Both the position numbers and the translations under genes were made by a program. A DNA stretch of 64,000 bases, from contig JACMZG010001863.1 in the NCBI GenBank assembly GCA_018340805.1, positions 27,016,285-27,080,284 of the forward strand. Reading direction: 5' to 3'. Positions 24,965-36,610 of this stretch are shown here, in pieces. The stretch's first letter is position 1. Each line of letters begins with the position of its first letter. The DNA is from Microvelia longipes (lineage: Eukaryota; Arthropoda; Insecta; Hemiptera; Veliidae). The notes under the pieces were generated by a model, which did not search any database, was not told the DNA's origin, and saw only the letters and a list, made by a program, of their open reading frames with translations.

Positions 24965-26725
24965 CCAAAAAAATAATAATAATATTAGAAAATAATATTA
25001 AACTATCAAATTAAAAAAAAATCCCCTGTAAGATTTTTCTTGTGAAATCTCACAGATCACAGAGAAGTAAGTGTTTCTCTAACATTAATAATATTTACCA
25101 ATTCGAAACTAATCAAATTAATTACCCTAAATTTAATTTTACTCTTAAGGACTAACCCATCATTATTAGTAACTGACTGCTTATCTTACCTGGATACTTT
25201 AATGGCTTATATCGATATACAAAGATAAAACTTATACTAACAAGGAAAAGCTATGTCTAATCCAATTTATTCTCTTAAAATGAACAGTTAAGTTAAAATA
25301 AAATAGTAAGTATTTTTTATCAAAGACCAAAAGTTAGGAAACATTTTCACACATTTAAAAAAAAATATAATGCATAATTTTTTTTAATAAAAATTTTAAA
25401 TTTTTTAATAATTATGGATTAATTTTAATCAAAATATAATTACAAGTGGCTAATACAAGGAAGTGTTTATAGTTTCTTTGATATTACTTTTTATGCTCTT
25501 ATAATTATTTAATGGCGGAATTATTGTGACATTATGGTCTTATATTTTTTTTGTTCATAACTCTTTATTATGTCAGATTAGCATAAATTTACTAATAATT
25601 ATATTAAAGTGGGTTACAAAGTTTTAAACAAAAAAATTAATTCATAATTTGTTACAGTTTAAAATGGATATATGCCAGATTTATACGAAACTCTCCGATT
25701 TAAGCAAGACTTGTTAACGTTAGACTAGTTTTTTGTTTTGTAATAGACTGTGCAAGTAGGTGCATATTAGGTGCGGAAGTCTGCGTTCACAAGTTTTTTT
25801 TTGGGGTCGTGATTGTGGGCGCGGTCTTTTTTAAGCATTTAAGCCTGATCAGTCGTTATAACCTTTCTAGTAAACACAAAACTTAGTAAATTTTAAAATA
25901 ATGCTATGCACGAGTTGTATAACTATGGATAGGTCAAGAGATAGTAAAGAAAAGTATATAAATTGCTATAAAATATAAAGTAAAAGCTGATTACTGTGCT
26001 GTTTATCTATTTTTATAGTATTACTACATACACGCATTATTTCCTATAAAATACATTGCTTATTATTAAAAATGTTTAAGTATCTTAAAGAAAATTACGC
26101 GTTAAGTCCATTTACCATTTAACAAAGTGACCCCACTGAGGATGAAATAAATAGAAGAATCCATCACAAAATATACACTGGTACAAAATGCGCATGGTTG
26201 CAATCATTAAATCAACTGCGCAGATCCAAAATTTAGGGTCAAACAGGCCTCCCGATGGTTTTTTATGTTTTGCTTATTAAAACGGTTATAAACAAATAGT
26301 AAAAACTTAAAGTAACTAAAATCACGACAAATACCGAAAGATAAACACAGAAAAAAAGTAAGGACCAAACTCGACTTATCCCTGTTACACATCCTGCGTT
26401 TAGATTTTCAACCATGGAAAGGTATGGTTACTGTTACTCATATTACTCTATCTCATACAACATCCATGGGGCCAGAAAAGTTACCTATCGCGTCATTCCC
26501 TCAAGTCAAAATCCTTAAAAATTTTACATCTTAATATATTTTCAGGGTTCTACTTCTACTCGTGTTTTTACTTTTTTTTACCGTTTTGCTTTATAAATTC
26601 AGCTGATGTAATACTTACTTGGATTGCTAAGAAAAACGACAAAATATTTTTTTAGAACAAAAATTAATGAAATGGATTCAAAATGTCTTATATATTTTTA
26701 GCTTTACTAAACCTTTGTTATTTCT
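24965..26725. other. AT-rich spacer with two ambiguous open frames
   Basis: No supported gene. Overlapping open frames at 26207-26392 (minus) and about 26319-26537 (plus) have no splice, start or family support. Confidence 0.35.
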
Positions 26726-26728
26726 TCT

Positions 26729-26895
26729 ATAATACGACACATAGCTAAAATCAGTTGACACTGCGGGAGGCTGAGGAACCAATAAGGTTAGCCTGATTTG
26801 AAATTAAGAGCGTGGTTTAACATCCAGGACTAACCTCATTGGCTCATTCGTATTATTTTCCCATGCTGTCAACTGATCTTCATAAACGCCTTTTA
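26729..26895. mobile_element. Short TIR element (MITE) of the TACGACACA family
   Basis: Starts 'tataatacgacacatagc' and 'taaaatcagttgacac' and ends in the diverged inverse '...gctgtcaactgatctt'. The interior is also largely self-complementary ('ggaaccaataaggttagcc' against 'ctaacctcattggctc'), so the whole 167 bp folds back. It shares end and interior sequence with 53048-53225, and its ends with 59717-61413. Confidence 0.8.
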
Positions 26896-27177
26896 AATGT
26901 TAGTACGGTTATCATAATATCTTATTATATAATGCTTTTCTTTGAAGTTATACATGTTACTAATCTGTGTATTACATTAACTCGATGTGAAACACAATTT
27001 TTTAAAATTTAACTAATAAATTAATTAATAATTATTTAATTGTAACAAATATTGTATACTACAAAAAATTGTCTTAAGATTTCCTAAAAAGCTCACCAAA
27101 AAGGGCCCCAGAAACACAGCTTTGGAAAATTTTGTTACCATTACATACTATTTTTATTTTTCTTTATATATTCCGTA

Positions 27178-27375
27178 AGTATATATGAAAAGTATTGTGT
27201 TTAAATTAATAATACGAAACCGCGATCTCATGTAAATTATTCGTTTCAGGTGTTATTAAGTCCTCCTGAGTGGTTTTCAAGTTGTCTTAATGTGTGTATG
27301 TGTGTGTGTGTGTGTGTGCTTGGACGAGCGTTGCGAATCCGTCGTGTTGAGCAAAAGTTCTCTTTACCTTCACGT
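27178..27375 (+). repeat. 5S-core repeat family, deleted reverse copy
   Basis: 'gaaaagtattgtgtttaaa', 'gaaaccgcgatctcatgt', 'ttcgtttcaggtgttatta' and 'cctcctgagtgg' are distal, then a GT run. The sequence then jumps to 'ggacgagcgttgcgaatccg', which belongs to the head. The core and linker have been deleted. Confidence 0.7.
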
Positions 27376-27909
27376 AACAACTATTTAATTTAATCTTAAT
27401 ACTTTTGTCCATGATTCAATATTATATTTGTACATTTGAGTTATAAGATTATATGAATACGTCTGTTACTAATACTGTCACTATTACACAAAAGGATTTA
27501 TGCAACAAGCATAGAATATATAAATTTTAAACTTATTATTAAATTTAATTATAAATTTCAATATAATAGGTAAAGCTAGCTGTCTTTATGTAAATGATAT
27601 TCCAAATAAATTCAAATCAGTTAATTTAAAAACAATGAAATAGTAGAATTAACAATACAAATTTGCATAATACATAATAAAAAAATATATGCGCTTTCTT
27701 TAATATAATACCTCTGTTTTTATTAGTCAGTTATGTAGTACAACAATTATAATTGCTCTAGTAAGAACAAAATTATGTCTAAGATGGCTTGAGTTTCTTT
27801 AGAATTTTGCAATGTTTTAGACGGTATTGAAGTAATCCTATTTCAAACAGTCAACCTACCTTATAAACATAGACGATCACGCCTTGCCACCCATTTATTT
27901 TCCTCTTTC

Positions 27910-27917
<8 letters not shown>

Positions 27918-27972
<55 letters not shown>

Positions 27973-27973
27973 G
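27918..27973. repeat. TA microsatellite ending in a possible splice acceptor
   Basis: (TA)n tract whose last bases TATAG lie immediately before a coding exon. Confidence 0.85.
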
Positions 27974-28128
27974 CTCATTTTCCGGCGTTTGAAGAAGGAG
28001 CGAAAGGGCTAAAATTCCCCGATCTTAAACGGCAGACCATCAAATCTTTTAAAAGGGAGCCAAATCTCGTTGTTTCAACATTTAGGTTAGATGGTCACGT
28101 TTTGTTGCGTCTGGCTCTTGGACTTAAG
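27974..28128 (+). CDS. Coding exon of a group-7-allergen-like protein (partial gene)
   Basis: An open frame of 51 codons starts two bases after the AG at 27972-27973 and ends at AAG followed by a textbook donor GTAAGT (28129). GC is well above the spacer. The peptide begins HFPAFEEGAKGLKFPDLK, then IKSFKREPNLVVSTFRLDGH, then VLLRLALGLK. This alternation of strand-like segments, with 'L.DL....I.S.KR', a '..V...F.L.' segment and a long hydrophobic strand, resembles the middle of insect proteins related to mite group 7 allergens. Those have a BPI/TULIP-like lipid-binding fold. The frame ends in phase 0, matching the exon at 30969. The upstream exon should end with one base of a split codon and was not found. 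It could be a pseudogene fragment. Confidence 0.6.
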
Positions 28129-28147
28129 GTAAGTATTGTGAAGTGAA

Positions 28148-28205
28148 TAAGTGTAGTGAATCCGATAATGCGAGGAAAAGTTCCGAGGTGCCCTGTACCT
28201 GATTT
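28148..28205 (+). repeat. 5S-core repeat family, head only (reverse copy)
   Basis: 'gaatccgataatgcgagg', 'aaaagttccgaggtgccc' and 'gtacctgattt' match the family terminus. It lies 20 bases into the intron after the exon at 27974-28128. Confidence 0.75.
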
Positions 28206-28942
28206 AATTAAATATTATTTTTTAAACAAATTAGTTTGTATACGCTGACATTTTAAATAATCCTAATCTTACCATGTTATACTTTAATTTAAATATTTAT
28301 TTTTAATATGCTCAGTATATTTAAGACAGGTTCAAATATAAATAAAAAAGGCATAAGTGGTTCAAAAATAGCAGGTTACATAGGTCATTTGACCTTCAGA
28401 TAACCTGATAATCTAGGGTGTGGTCAAATCGAGTACCATTTCAGGATATATTTTTCTTTTGTTTTTTTAGTGGCAATTTTTTCATGCGGTAATTAGTAGT
28501 TTAATGGTATCTTACACAATAAATAAAACTTAGGGACTAAAAATAAATAATAATATCCGCTGTTTCCACTATAATATCCGATGCCTAAAGGTATTCAAAC
28601 CTTTTTTTGTTACATTTTAAATTGGATTCTTCTTCCAATGTGCCAATTATGCTTCCTTTAATTATAGTCCTTAAAATTTAAGTGAATTAAATATTCTTAG
28701 GATTATATAAATAGTTTTCTTTTTTAAAATAACACACGTTGAGATCACGTTAACAAGCACGGTACTATTTAATAAAAAATTAATTTTCTTAATGGGTTAA
28801 ATATTGATACACATCTAATAAAAACGGTTATTAAGTAGTGATAATTCTTGTCAGGTCATTGTCAATAATTCGTTTTTGTTAAAATAGTTAATCTTTTTAT
28901 TGAACGGGCCAAGAGGTTTATCTTTTTATGTATGTATTTAAT

Positions 28943-29612
28943 AATAAAAATCAGGTACGGGGTATCTCGAAAATTATACACATTACATCGGATTCGTTAC
29001 GCTAATCCTCTTTACTTTGGACTCACTTAACTCGTCCAGAGGATGCACAAGTCGTTAAATTATTTTACAACACCTTTTTGGACTGGCTTCGCTCGTCCGC
29101 AAATAGTAAATACATATGTTTCATTTCAAGCGGTCACCCATCCAAGCACTGACCACGCTCGATGCCCCTAACGTTTATTATAAAATTTTAATAAGAGTTT
29201 ATCTCAATTTTTTACAATATTATGATTAATATTCTTTACTATTTAAAAGAAACGTACACAAGTCATTCGATAAAAATTGAAGTAATGCTGATAATGAAAA
29301 AAAATAGCACATATATTATTTGTTGACATTTTTGCTGAGCTATTATTGGGGGTTAGTAACGTCATAAAAAATATTTTCTGAATAGCACAACTACCACACC
29401 TATAGAATTATTTTTGTACAATGTTTCAACTCTCTAGCATAAATACACTGGGAGCTACGATAATAACACACACACACACACATTAAGTCAACTTTGAAAA
29501 CTACTCAGGAGGTCTTAAAAAACCTGAAACGGATAATTCCGGTGCCATCCCGGTTTCGGATTTTTTGCAAACAATACTTTTCCTATATATCTACGTATAT
29601 ATAAGGAAAATT
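28943..29612 (-). repeat. 5S-core repeat family, most complete copy
   Basis: Plus-strand order: head ('aaaaatcaggtacggggtat', 'cacattacatcggattcg', 'tttggactcacttaactcg', with the 'ggactggcttcgctcgtcc' segment repeated); antisense 5S core 29124-29180; shortened linker; GTAACGTCATA near 29356; distal part ('caactctctagcataaatac', 'actgggagctacgataataa', 'actcaggagg', 'cggataattccggtgcc', 'ggtttcggattttttgcaaa', 'caatacttttcc'). On the sense strand of the core the element ends in CCTGATTTTT, a plausible Pol III terminator. Confidence 0.88.
29124..29180 (-). pseudogene. 5S rRNA-like core (repeat-borne)
   Basis: The minus strand reads GGGGCATCGAGCGTGGTCAG, then TGCTTGGATGGGTGACCG, then CTTGAAA. 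These follow 5S rRNA helix and C-box positions (GCGTCGGGCGCGGTTAG, TACTTGGATGGGRGACCGC, TTGGGAA). Too diverged at its 5' side to be functional. Confidence 0.75.
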
Positions 29613-29619
29613 AAAAGTG

Positions 29620-30197
29620 TTTATCTTTGTCATTTTATGTTCATTATGAAAATAAAATGATAAAAATTACAAAAAAAAATCATAAAATTCATTATGATCG
29701 TTCGGCAGGGTTCAAATCGTTTCGAAAAGTTTTCAACCCGCCTCTCCGCGTTTTGTTCATTTAAGGGTATTACACTAGTAATCATATGACTTTGATCGTT
29801 ATTGGGGGGGGGGGGAGGCTTTTAATGTACATTTTACACACATTGTTAGGAGTTTATTCTTTAAAATTAAAAAATGTGTAATAAACTTAAATTGAAACAA
29901 AAATTTGGCTACTTAAAGTTGCCAATCATGGAACGAGGCTTGGCTTCCTTACCTTTAGGCTTGAAAATGTATGCGCATTTGATATTGGTACAGCTTGTAA
30001 TGAAGCTAGCATATTAACGAGGAAAGTGAACGTTCATTCATATAAATAACTCAATAATATTGTGCTATTAAAAATATTATTAAATATTGTGCTAGCCACA
30101 GATGTAGTTGCGGCATCTTTGTATTCAAAATAGTTTTCTGATATTCACTTTTACTTTAAAAAATTTAAAGTAACGAGATCTTATTAATATATATTTT

Positions 30198-30255
<58 letters not shown>

Positions 30256-30968
30256 TTTTAAATTTAATACCATAATTTAACAAATAATCTTTACAAATCT
30301 ACGGCAAAACGACTTATGATTTTTTTGTAATAAGTATTAAAATAACCTCAGTATTATAAAATTAAATGTTTATGGTATTTTTTTCTCTCCCACGTATGTT
30401 CATTGGACATTCACACATGGGTTTCTGCAATAATGTTAAATTGTTGTTGTATTTCAAATTCCATTAAACGTGTTATATGTAACTGTTTATTTTTTATTAC
30501 TTTTTTCGTTTATTGAAAAATGCAAGGACAACTGGTATTTTAAGAAACTTTCGTGTTATAAGAACTTCTCAGTGAGTTTCAGGAAATTTTTTTTATCTTA
30601 TAACTTTTGTATGAATTTTTTATATCGTGAATTTTAATTATATCTTCCTGAAAACATTTTTTTCTGGAAATGATAAAATATTAAACATATCCTCGTGGAT
30701 TTTATATGACTAACTACATGTGCTTAAGTTTTTGTAAGAACACTGTGATGTAGCAATTATAAGTATATATTATGATTTTGTTTGTTTGCCAACAGTGTTG
30801 CTGTTGTAACATTTATTGTAACTGGCTGACTACTTTAACTTCTTATGTGACTATTATTAAAACCTCAATAGTATATACTTTCCTCAGAAATAATATATTT
30901 CTTTCAGTAGTATATTGGTTTTACGACTTCTTTTAAGTTTGCCTCATACAATTTTTACATTATTACAG
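29620..30968. other. Intronic or intergenic AT-rich spacer
   Basis: Holds a 12-base G run (29804-29815) and a TA microsatellite (about 30187-30255). No additional exon recognised between the exons at 27974 and 30969. Confidence 0.5.
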
Positions 30969-31038
30969 AAAACCACCTTTATAGAGAAAAGGCCAAAATA
31001 CCCACTGGATCAAAAAGTTAATTATAAGACATATGAAG
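30969..31038 (+). CDS. Small coding exon, same gene as 27974-28128
   Basis: A T-rich tract and TTACAG acceptor end at 30968. A 70-base exon follows, open in the frame that continues phase 0 from the exon at 27974, and it ends in GAAG followed by GTATTT. The peptide is KTTFIEKRPKYPLDQ, then KVNYKTYE, plus one base of the next codon. It has no homologue I recognise, but its length, borders and phase fit a chain of three exons: phase 0 in and phase 1 out, and the exon at 39596 needs exactly one base from upstream. Further exons with compatible phase could lie between 31039 and 39595. Confidence 0.5.
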
Positions 31039-31439
31039 GTATTTTTTTATAAATGTTTAATTTTTTATATGATGTATGTTAGTACTTTAAGATTGTTTAT
31101 ACATTAGTGTGCCTTATACATTATGTATTAAATACAAATTTATTCCTTAAATTTAACAATTTAGTCTATAGTTGTGTTGTCTTTAGTTGCCATACTACAC
31201 AATGACCAAATACATTTTTGATACATAAGTATGGTTTCAATTTGATAAATCCCATTTTTATACAATAACAGTTTTTATAAAATTAGATTATAAAACAATA
31301 TTGACTGTTGAGAAATGGATCATATCTAAGGATGTTTGATACTAAGATCATGATATTCCTGTAACTGTCTCAGTGTTATACGTAAGTATTCTATACGATT
31401 CTGACAGAAAATAGAGACTTACTTCCTTTTTTTTACTAA

Positions 31440-31665
31440 AAATGGATTTTGAGCCAAATATTTTTTTTGGTCAGGCCCCCTTTTTAAATTTTATAGGTGC
31501 CAAATCTCGAGAAAATTACAAAAATTGATCGGTCACCTGTATAAATTTAGAGAATACCACTCCCCTAAAAAATTGATATAATTAGCTCTAATAAACCAAT
31601 AATAGGAATCACTTTTCTCCATTGGGAGTGAAAAGTGCTTCTTTACTCTCTAAAAACTAGTCAAT
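31440..31665 (-). repeat. Dispersed repeat P, simple copy
   Basis: The reverse complement of about 31560-31665 matches 43980-44125: 'actagtttttagagagtaaa', 'cttttcactcccaatgg', 'ttcctattattggtttatta', 'gagctaattatatcaattt'. It lacks the internal palindrome of the other copy. Confidence 0.65.
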
Positions 31666-32287
31666 AAACTTTTCTTTATACACCGTCTAGAGATAATCAT
31701 ATTTTTTCTGTTTCAGGGTAAGTACTTAGTTTCTTCTTAAGCTTTGACAGGTACATATTTTATCAATATTGATTTTATCAAAGAATATAATAGGTATAGA
31801 ATGTCGGAAGGTGTACGAGATAGTCAGATATAAGGTGGGGATGAACTTAGTTCTGGCATCTAGCGGTAGCTCTGGAACTAATTCTCCTTACTTTAACATT
31901 CTTCCCACTTGTCTAAGTTAGTATTATAATATCATCTAGTTTTTTATTACCACTGTAACCACACGAGTATCTAAATTCGTCATTATTATATAGAGCGAAT
32001 ATTTAAATTAATTAGTTCTTGCTAGAAGTAGTTGCTACAAATAAGGCGACAGTGGTGCATTCTCGTAGTTGGAATGGCGAAACTACCAAATTACACACTG
32101 GTACTCTTGTCATCTGGCTACGAAACTAACATTTCTTTGTCATGTCTTTTCATCTTTTCCATCATATATGTCTTAGCATATATGATAAAAAAATAAATAG
32201 TTCGTTGCTTTAACTACAATAAGCATTTCGTACTTCTTACAATAATGTACACTAATGCTTAAAATGGTAAAATTAGTTTAAACATAC

Positions 32288-32358
32288 CTGTTGGAGGGCT
32301 TGAACAGATGCAGCCAATAGTACGACCATAAGAGCCCACATAGTAACAAGATATCGAT
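32288..32358 (-). CDS. Signal-peptide exon of a secreted protein (minus strand)
   Basis: On the minus strand, TTTATTGTTACAG precedes a 71-base exon that ends in CAACAG followed by the donor GTATGTTT. Within it, after 17 untranslated bases, an ATG (32341-32339) starts MWALMVVLLAASVQALQQ. This is a compact hydrophobic signal peptide with an Ala-x-Ala-like cleavage region (SVQA). The exon ends in phase 0 after 18 codons. It is much richer in GC than the spacer. It therefore looks like the first coding exon of an exported protein whose 5' untranslated exons lie at higher coordinates and whose later exons lie below 32288. I could not identify the later exons, so the mature protein and its function are unknown. 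Confidence 0.65.
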
Positions 32359-32955
32359 CTGTAACAATAAATTAAAGTTTTCTAATACTTTTCATCCTTC
32401 CTCTTAAATTTTTATATCGTTCGTGACCAATGTTAGGAAACAATATATAAAGGAAAAATATTGCTAGCTAAGTAGTCAATGATTTGAATTGCAAAAAGTA
32501 GCACAGATCTGAACCACTTTTCACGTGTTTTTTTTTTTACTTTCTTGTGCATTTAAATAATTTTCAGACTATTCTTTTACGTTTAAGTAAAACTGATGAC
32601 CCTTATGAGTTTGTCCAATAGCAAAAGAATTTTCCAAAAGAATCAGAAATCTAATGTATCGAATAAATGTATTTTTCTATAATAAATATTTTTTCTCTAT
32701 AATAATACATATTCTCTTTTGAACAACTAAAATAAACAATAGATTGCATGTTTGTCAAACACTACACTTCCACTTAACATGAATTGACAACAGGCTACTA
32801 AAAAACAGTTAAAAGAGTGACACATCAAATTTATAAATTCAAACTCTAATTAAACTGGTGCATTCAATATAGACTGATATTTCATTAATCAAACGTTGTT
32901 ACGCCAGAAAAAGTATAAACATTTTCTAACATTAGATCCCCCACTATACCGTATG

Positions 32956-33000
32956 GAGGAGCATAACTGATAACAGGAAAGTCAGTTCACTGGTGGTCTA
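32956..33000 (+). repeat. 45-bp repeat shared with 47851-47897
   Basis: 'ggagcataactgataacagg' then 'aaagtcagttcactggtgg' against 'ggagcattactgataacagc' then 'aaagtcagttttctgttgg'. Confidence 0.6.
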
Positions 33001-33004
33001 AGTA

Positions 33005-35225
33005 ATTTAAGTAATGCTACAACCCTATCAATATACAATAATGATTCTGTAATCTTCTGGTTGCTGGATTAAGTTATATTTTTAAATTATGCTCGATTAT
33101 TCGTTAAATCAAATATGATCTGATTCATAGAGTCAGATATGTTAGCACAGTACAATTATTTAAGCATTTAAAATGGTATTTTAATGTTTTTAATCAAAAA
33201 TATGTTAAAAGTAGTTTTTTCAATTAAATGTATATGCTTGTACTACGTTAACCTTTTTGCTAAGACCGAGTTTATTTGATATTTAGCTGGTTTTTAAGTT
33301 ATTATAATTTTTTATGAACTTTCTTCTTTAATGGATAATTAAGACACACTTATAAAATAATGTTTAGTTGTTAGGGTGGTGTCCCTAAATATCAAGAACA
33401 AGGAAACTGGCTTTCATGTTTTTAGTAGAATTTCATAGTGTTCACGGTCATAAGTTCCTTTTATAGTAGTATTATTCTAAGGTATGAAACAAATGATTCT
33501 AAAGAAGCCTCCTTAGATGCACAAAAGAATAAACATCTATGGGGAATACACCATATTCATGAACTTAGGTCTGGTTCTAGAGAAACCATTTTAATGAAAA
33601 CTAAATTATTTTTTTGACAAAATCGCCATCGCTAAAACCTTTTTTAGACTCATGCATGAAAATATTCATTTAGTTTCACTAAGTTTTATAAAGGATCATT
33701 TATTAATTCTTATAACACTTTATATTCTTATTAATACTTTTATGTAGGTATAGAATTATTAAAACTTATAACTGTAATGTAATTTATTATATATTCATAA
33801 CTTGATAAAATATTGTCTTTATGATAGGTTAAGTTAGCTTTGTATTATATCAGCAAACCTTCTAATAACTCCGTTTTATATTGTAAATTTTATTAATAAA
33901 GTTTTCCTCCCTATTATTGACATTCGTTTTAACTTTCGTTAACGATCGTTTGTACTTTACAGCGAATTTTGAACAAAAATTAGTTTTTTTTATTATTATT
34001 GCGTTTTATTTCAGTTTACAACAATATATAACATCTATTATATTATATGTACATTCACTATACATATATTGTACACTATAATTAAAGTATAAGTATGCAG
34101 GCAATATTCGAGAGTTTAAGAGAAGTTAATTAAGAAAAATATCAATGATTCTTGTTGTGTATTCTTACACTTATACCCTCAATTTTCATCCGATTTTAGT
34201 CAAAAACTTTTACACGCAATCAAACAAATTCGGAATGATTTCTTTAATGATTTTTTCGACCCTTACTAAACTGGGGTTACTAGACATTGAAATTAGAAAT
34301 AAAAATTGTTAAAAAGAACGCTTTTCGTATGCCATGTCTACAGACACACGAAAATTCTACGTAACTTAGTTACGAATCTAAAAAATTAAACTGTGTTAAA
34401 TTTTTAGGGTTATAACTTTTTTTTCACAATTCCCATAATGAAAACGTATGTATCAAGGCATAGCTTTAGTATTAATAATACACAAATTTAAATGAATTAA
34501 AGGATTGATTAGGATAGGTTTTATTTGCGGAATATAAATAATGAAAATTGTGCCTCTTAAAGATAATAGGTGTTGTGGCTGTCGAGGTTCCTTTAAAGTT
34601 ACTTTTAAACTAGACGGAGAATACTCCACCCTTCGAAACAATGTCCTATATTCTATTGCATTTAATTTACATTCGTTTTTTTTAATTTAATAATTGCTTT
34701 CTATTTCTTCAATTCAAAGTATAATATTTTTTTATACTAACCATAAAATAATAATATAAAGAAGATTCACACACTTTTTCTCCTACTTTCTTTGATTAAA
34801 AATGTTCTAATTTTGCGTAAAAATTGGTCAAATTGCATCTTCAACAAATTGTTTCACTTTCCCATGATTTATCAGTAAAATGAGCTTAAAATCAATTTCG
34901 TCTTGATCTTTCTCAGTGAACCAAATCGATTTAATTTTCTTTGGTTATCGGTTATTTTCAATTTACACTCGTTTTCTTATTTTTGCGACACGATTTTTAC
35001 TTTGTATTTTGAACCATATTACTATAATTTTACTTTCACAATTAAATCTAAAATCACGTGATAAATTAATAAAGGCAACAGAGATTGTAATTCAGAAAAT
35101 AATATTATAATTGTAGAAGATAATTTTATGTAATTAAAAAAAAACATTTCTCTTAAAACAACTATGTGTTTAGGTACTTTGATAAAAAACTTCATAAGAT
35201 TTTACCTAAATATAATAATCTGTAT
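33005..35225. other. AT-rich spacer (inside the proposed last intron)
   Basis: No exon with both splice sites recognised. Short open frames at 33428-33617 and 34453-35110 lack support. Confidence 0.4.
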
Positions 35226-35507
35226 TTTTATACAACTCAATAACACACACACTCACATAATATATATATATTCATAATGTTTAAGTTTAGGTAAACATTG
35301 TGTATAATATTTATAATCAGTACCGAATTCTACATGTGACACCACGGATGTGTTGAGTTCGCTTCCTAGAATACGCTCTTAGTTTATATAACAACTGTGG
35401 CTAATTTAAGAATTCACTTGGTATCGGTTGCCACTATCACCTGAGGTGTTTCCCTTAGGAGTGTTTATACTTGATGAGCTCCGCAAGGCTCTAAACAGGA
35501 ATTATTT

Positions 35508-35509
<2 letters not shown>

Positions 35510-35555
<46 letters not shown>

Positions 35556-35561
35556 TAATAT

Positions 35562-35605
<44 letters not shown>
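35510..35605. repeat. TA microsatellite
   Basis: (TA)n with phase breaks, upstream of the hammerhead-like sequence. Confidence 0.9.
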
Positions 35606-35608
<3 letters not shown>

Positions 35609-35641
35609 GCATGGGTCTCCTGGCCCATAGTAGATGAAGAC

Positions 35642-35703
35642 TGTGATTATTTCGGCCCTGATGAAGAATTTGTAGTTAAATTCGAAACGTTGGCGAGAAA
35701 TAA
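35642..35703 (+). ncRNA. Hammerhead-ribozyme-like sequence (probably a Penelope-like element relic)
   Basis: Core box CTGATGA (35658-35664), one unpaired A, stem II GAATTT (35666-35671) with AAATTC (35678-35683) closed by a six-base loop, then GAAA (35684-35687). A minimal stem III C-GTTG-G follows (35688-35693). Stem I is TTATTTC (35647-35653) pairing with GAAATAA (35697-35703). This is the type I hammerhead layout with the tiny stem III typical of ribozymes reported from Penelope-like retroelements. The bases at the cleavage position (CGA where G-UH is expected) are not canonical, and there is one extra base before stem II, so this copy is probably inactive. It is flanked on both sides by TA tracts. 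No reverse transcriptase or GIY-YIG frame is nearby. Confidence 0.55.
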
Positions 35704-35769
35704 ATATATAGTTTTCATGTAAAGCTGTGTTTTTATTCATAACCTTATCCCGAGATTTGGTGGAGACGC

Positions 35770-35776
35770 GTATATA

Positions 35777-35820
<44 letters not shown>

Positions 35821-35831
35821 ATATATATTAA
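35770..35831. repeat. TA microsatellite
   Basis: (TA)n downstream of the hammerhead-like sequence. Confidence 0.9.
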
Positions 35832-36610
35832 TACAGTGAAAGAACATATAGTTACCATAAAATATATATATAGAGATATAATTACACATATTAACACACA
35901 AACACATAATAACATGTGTAACACGCTGGATTTTCAGGTCCCTCTAATATATCTTTAAAAAAATCGTACTAGTCAAATAACCTAAAATAACGTCTAGTGT
36001 GTAACTTAAATTAAGTCCAGAAGGAAGTAGTTTATAGTGAATTTGATATATATGCCTAAAAGTTTAAAATCATCTTAATTTCGTAAAAAAAAATAGTTCA
36101 GAACATTTATCTACAGAGTAAACCTACCTATTATTGGATATGGAAACCTAATTGTCACATCATAGGAATATGTTTGATATACTTTGACTGTAAAAAGCAG
36201 TCACTTTTAGGAGGCCTTGAAACAATGTATTGTTGATTATATTTACTTGTTGGATTATTTTGTAATTCCAAGATCATTATATTTTTAACATATCACAGAA
36301 GATTTATGATATCCTAAAGGAACAAAATTGTGTCATTTTATACGTAAGTAGGACAGAAGTACGCACGAGATGATGTTTTCATGCTAAGAATTCACATATT
36401 TTGTATCAATCCACGGGTGGTCAGTTGTAAAGAATACAATTGTGTAATCCTCGTACGAAATCTTTCAGAACGACACACTAGAGCGTTCTATACTTCAAGT
36501 GAAAAAAAACTATTGTTAAAAAGTGGAAGGATCAAATAAAAAGAATATAATCCTTGAAAAATAAATAGAAGAAGAAGAATTATTTCCTTCATATGATTGA
36601 AGAGGCGTGA

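Noticed and set aside
26207..26537. Overlapping 61-codon minus frame with signal-like start and 72-codon plus frame
   Set aside because: No splice sites, promoter or family; the two strands being open together suggests chance.
31980..32130. GC-richer patch open on both strands for about 35-39 codons
   Set aside because: Neither frame has convincing splice borders or recognisable protein features.
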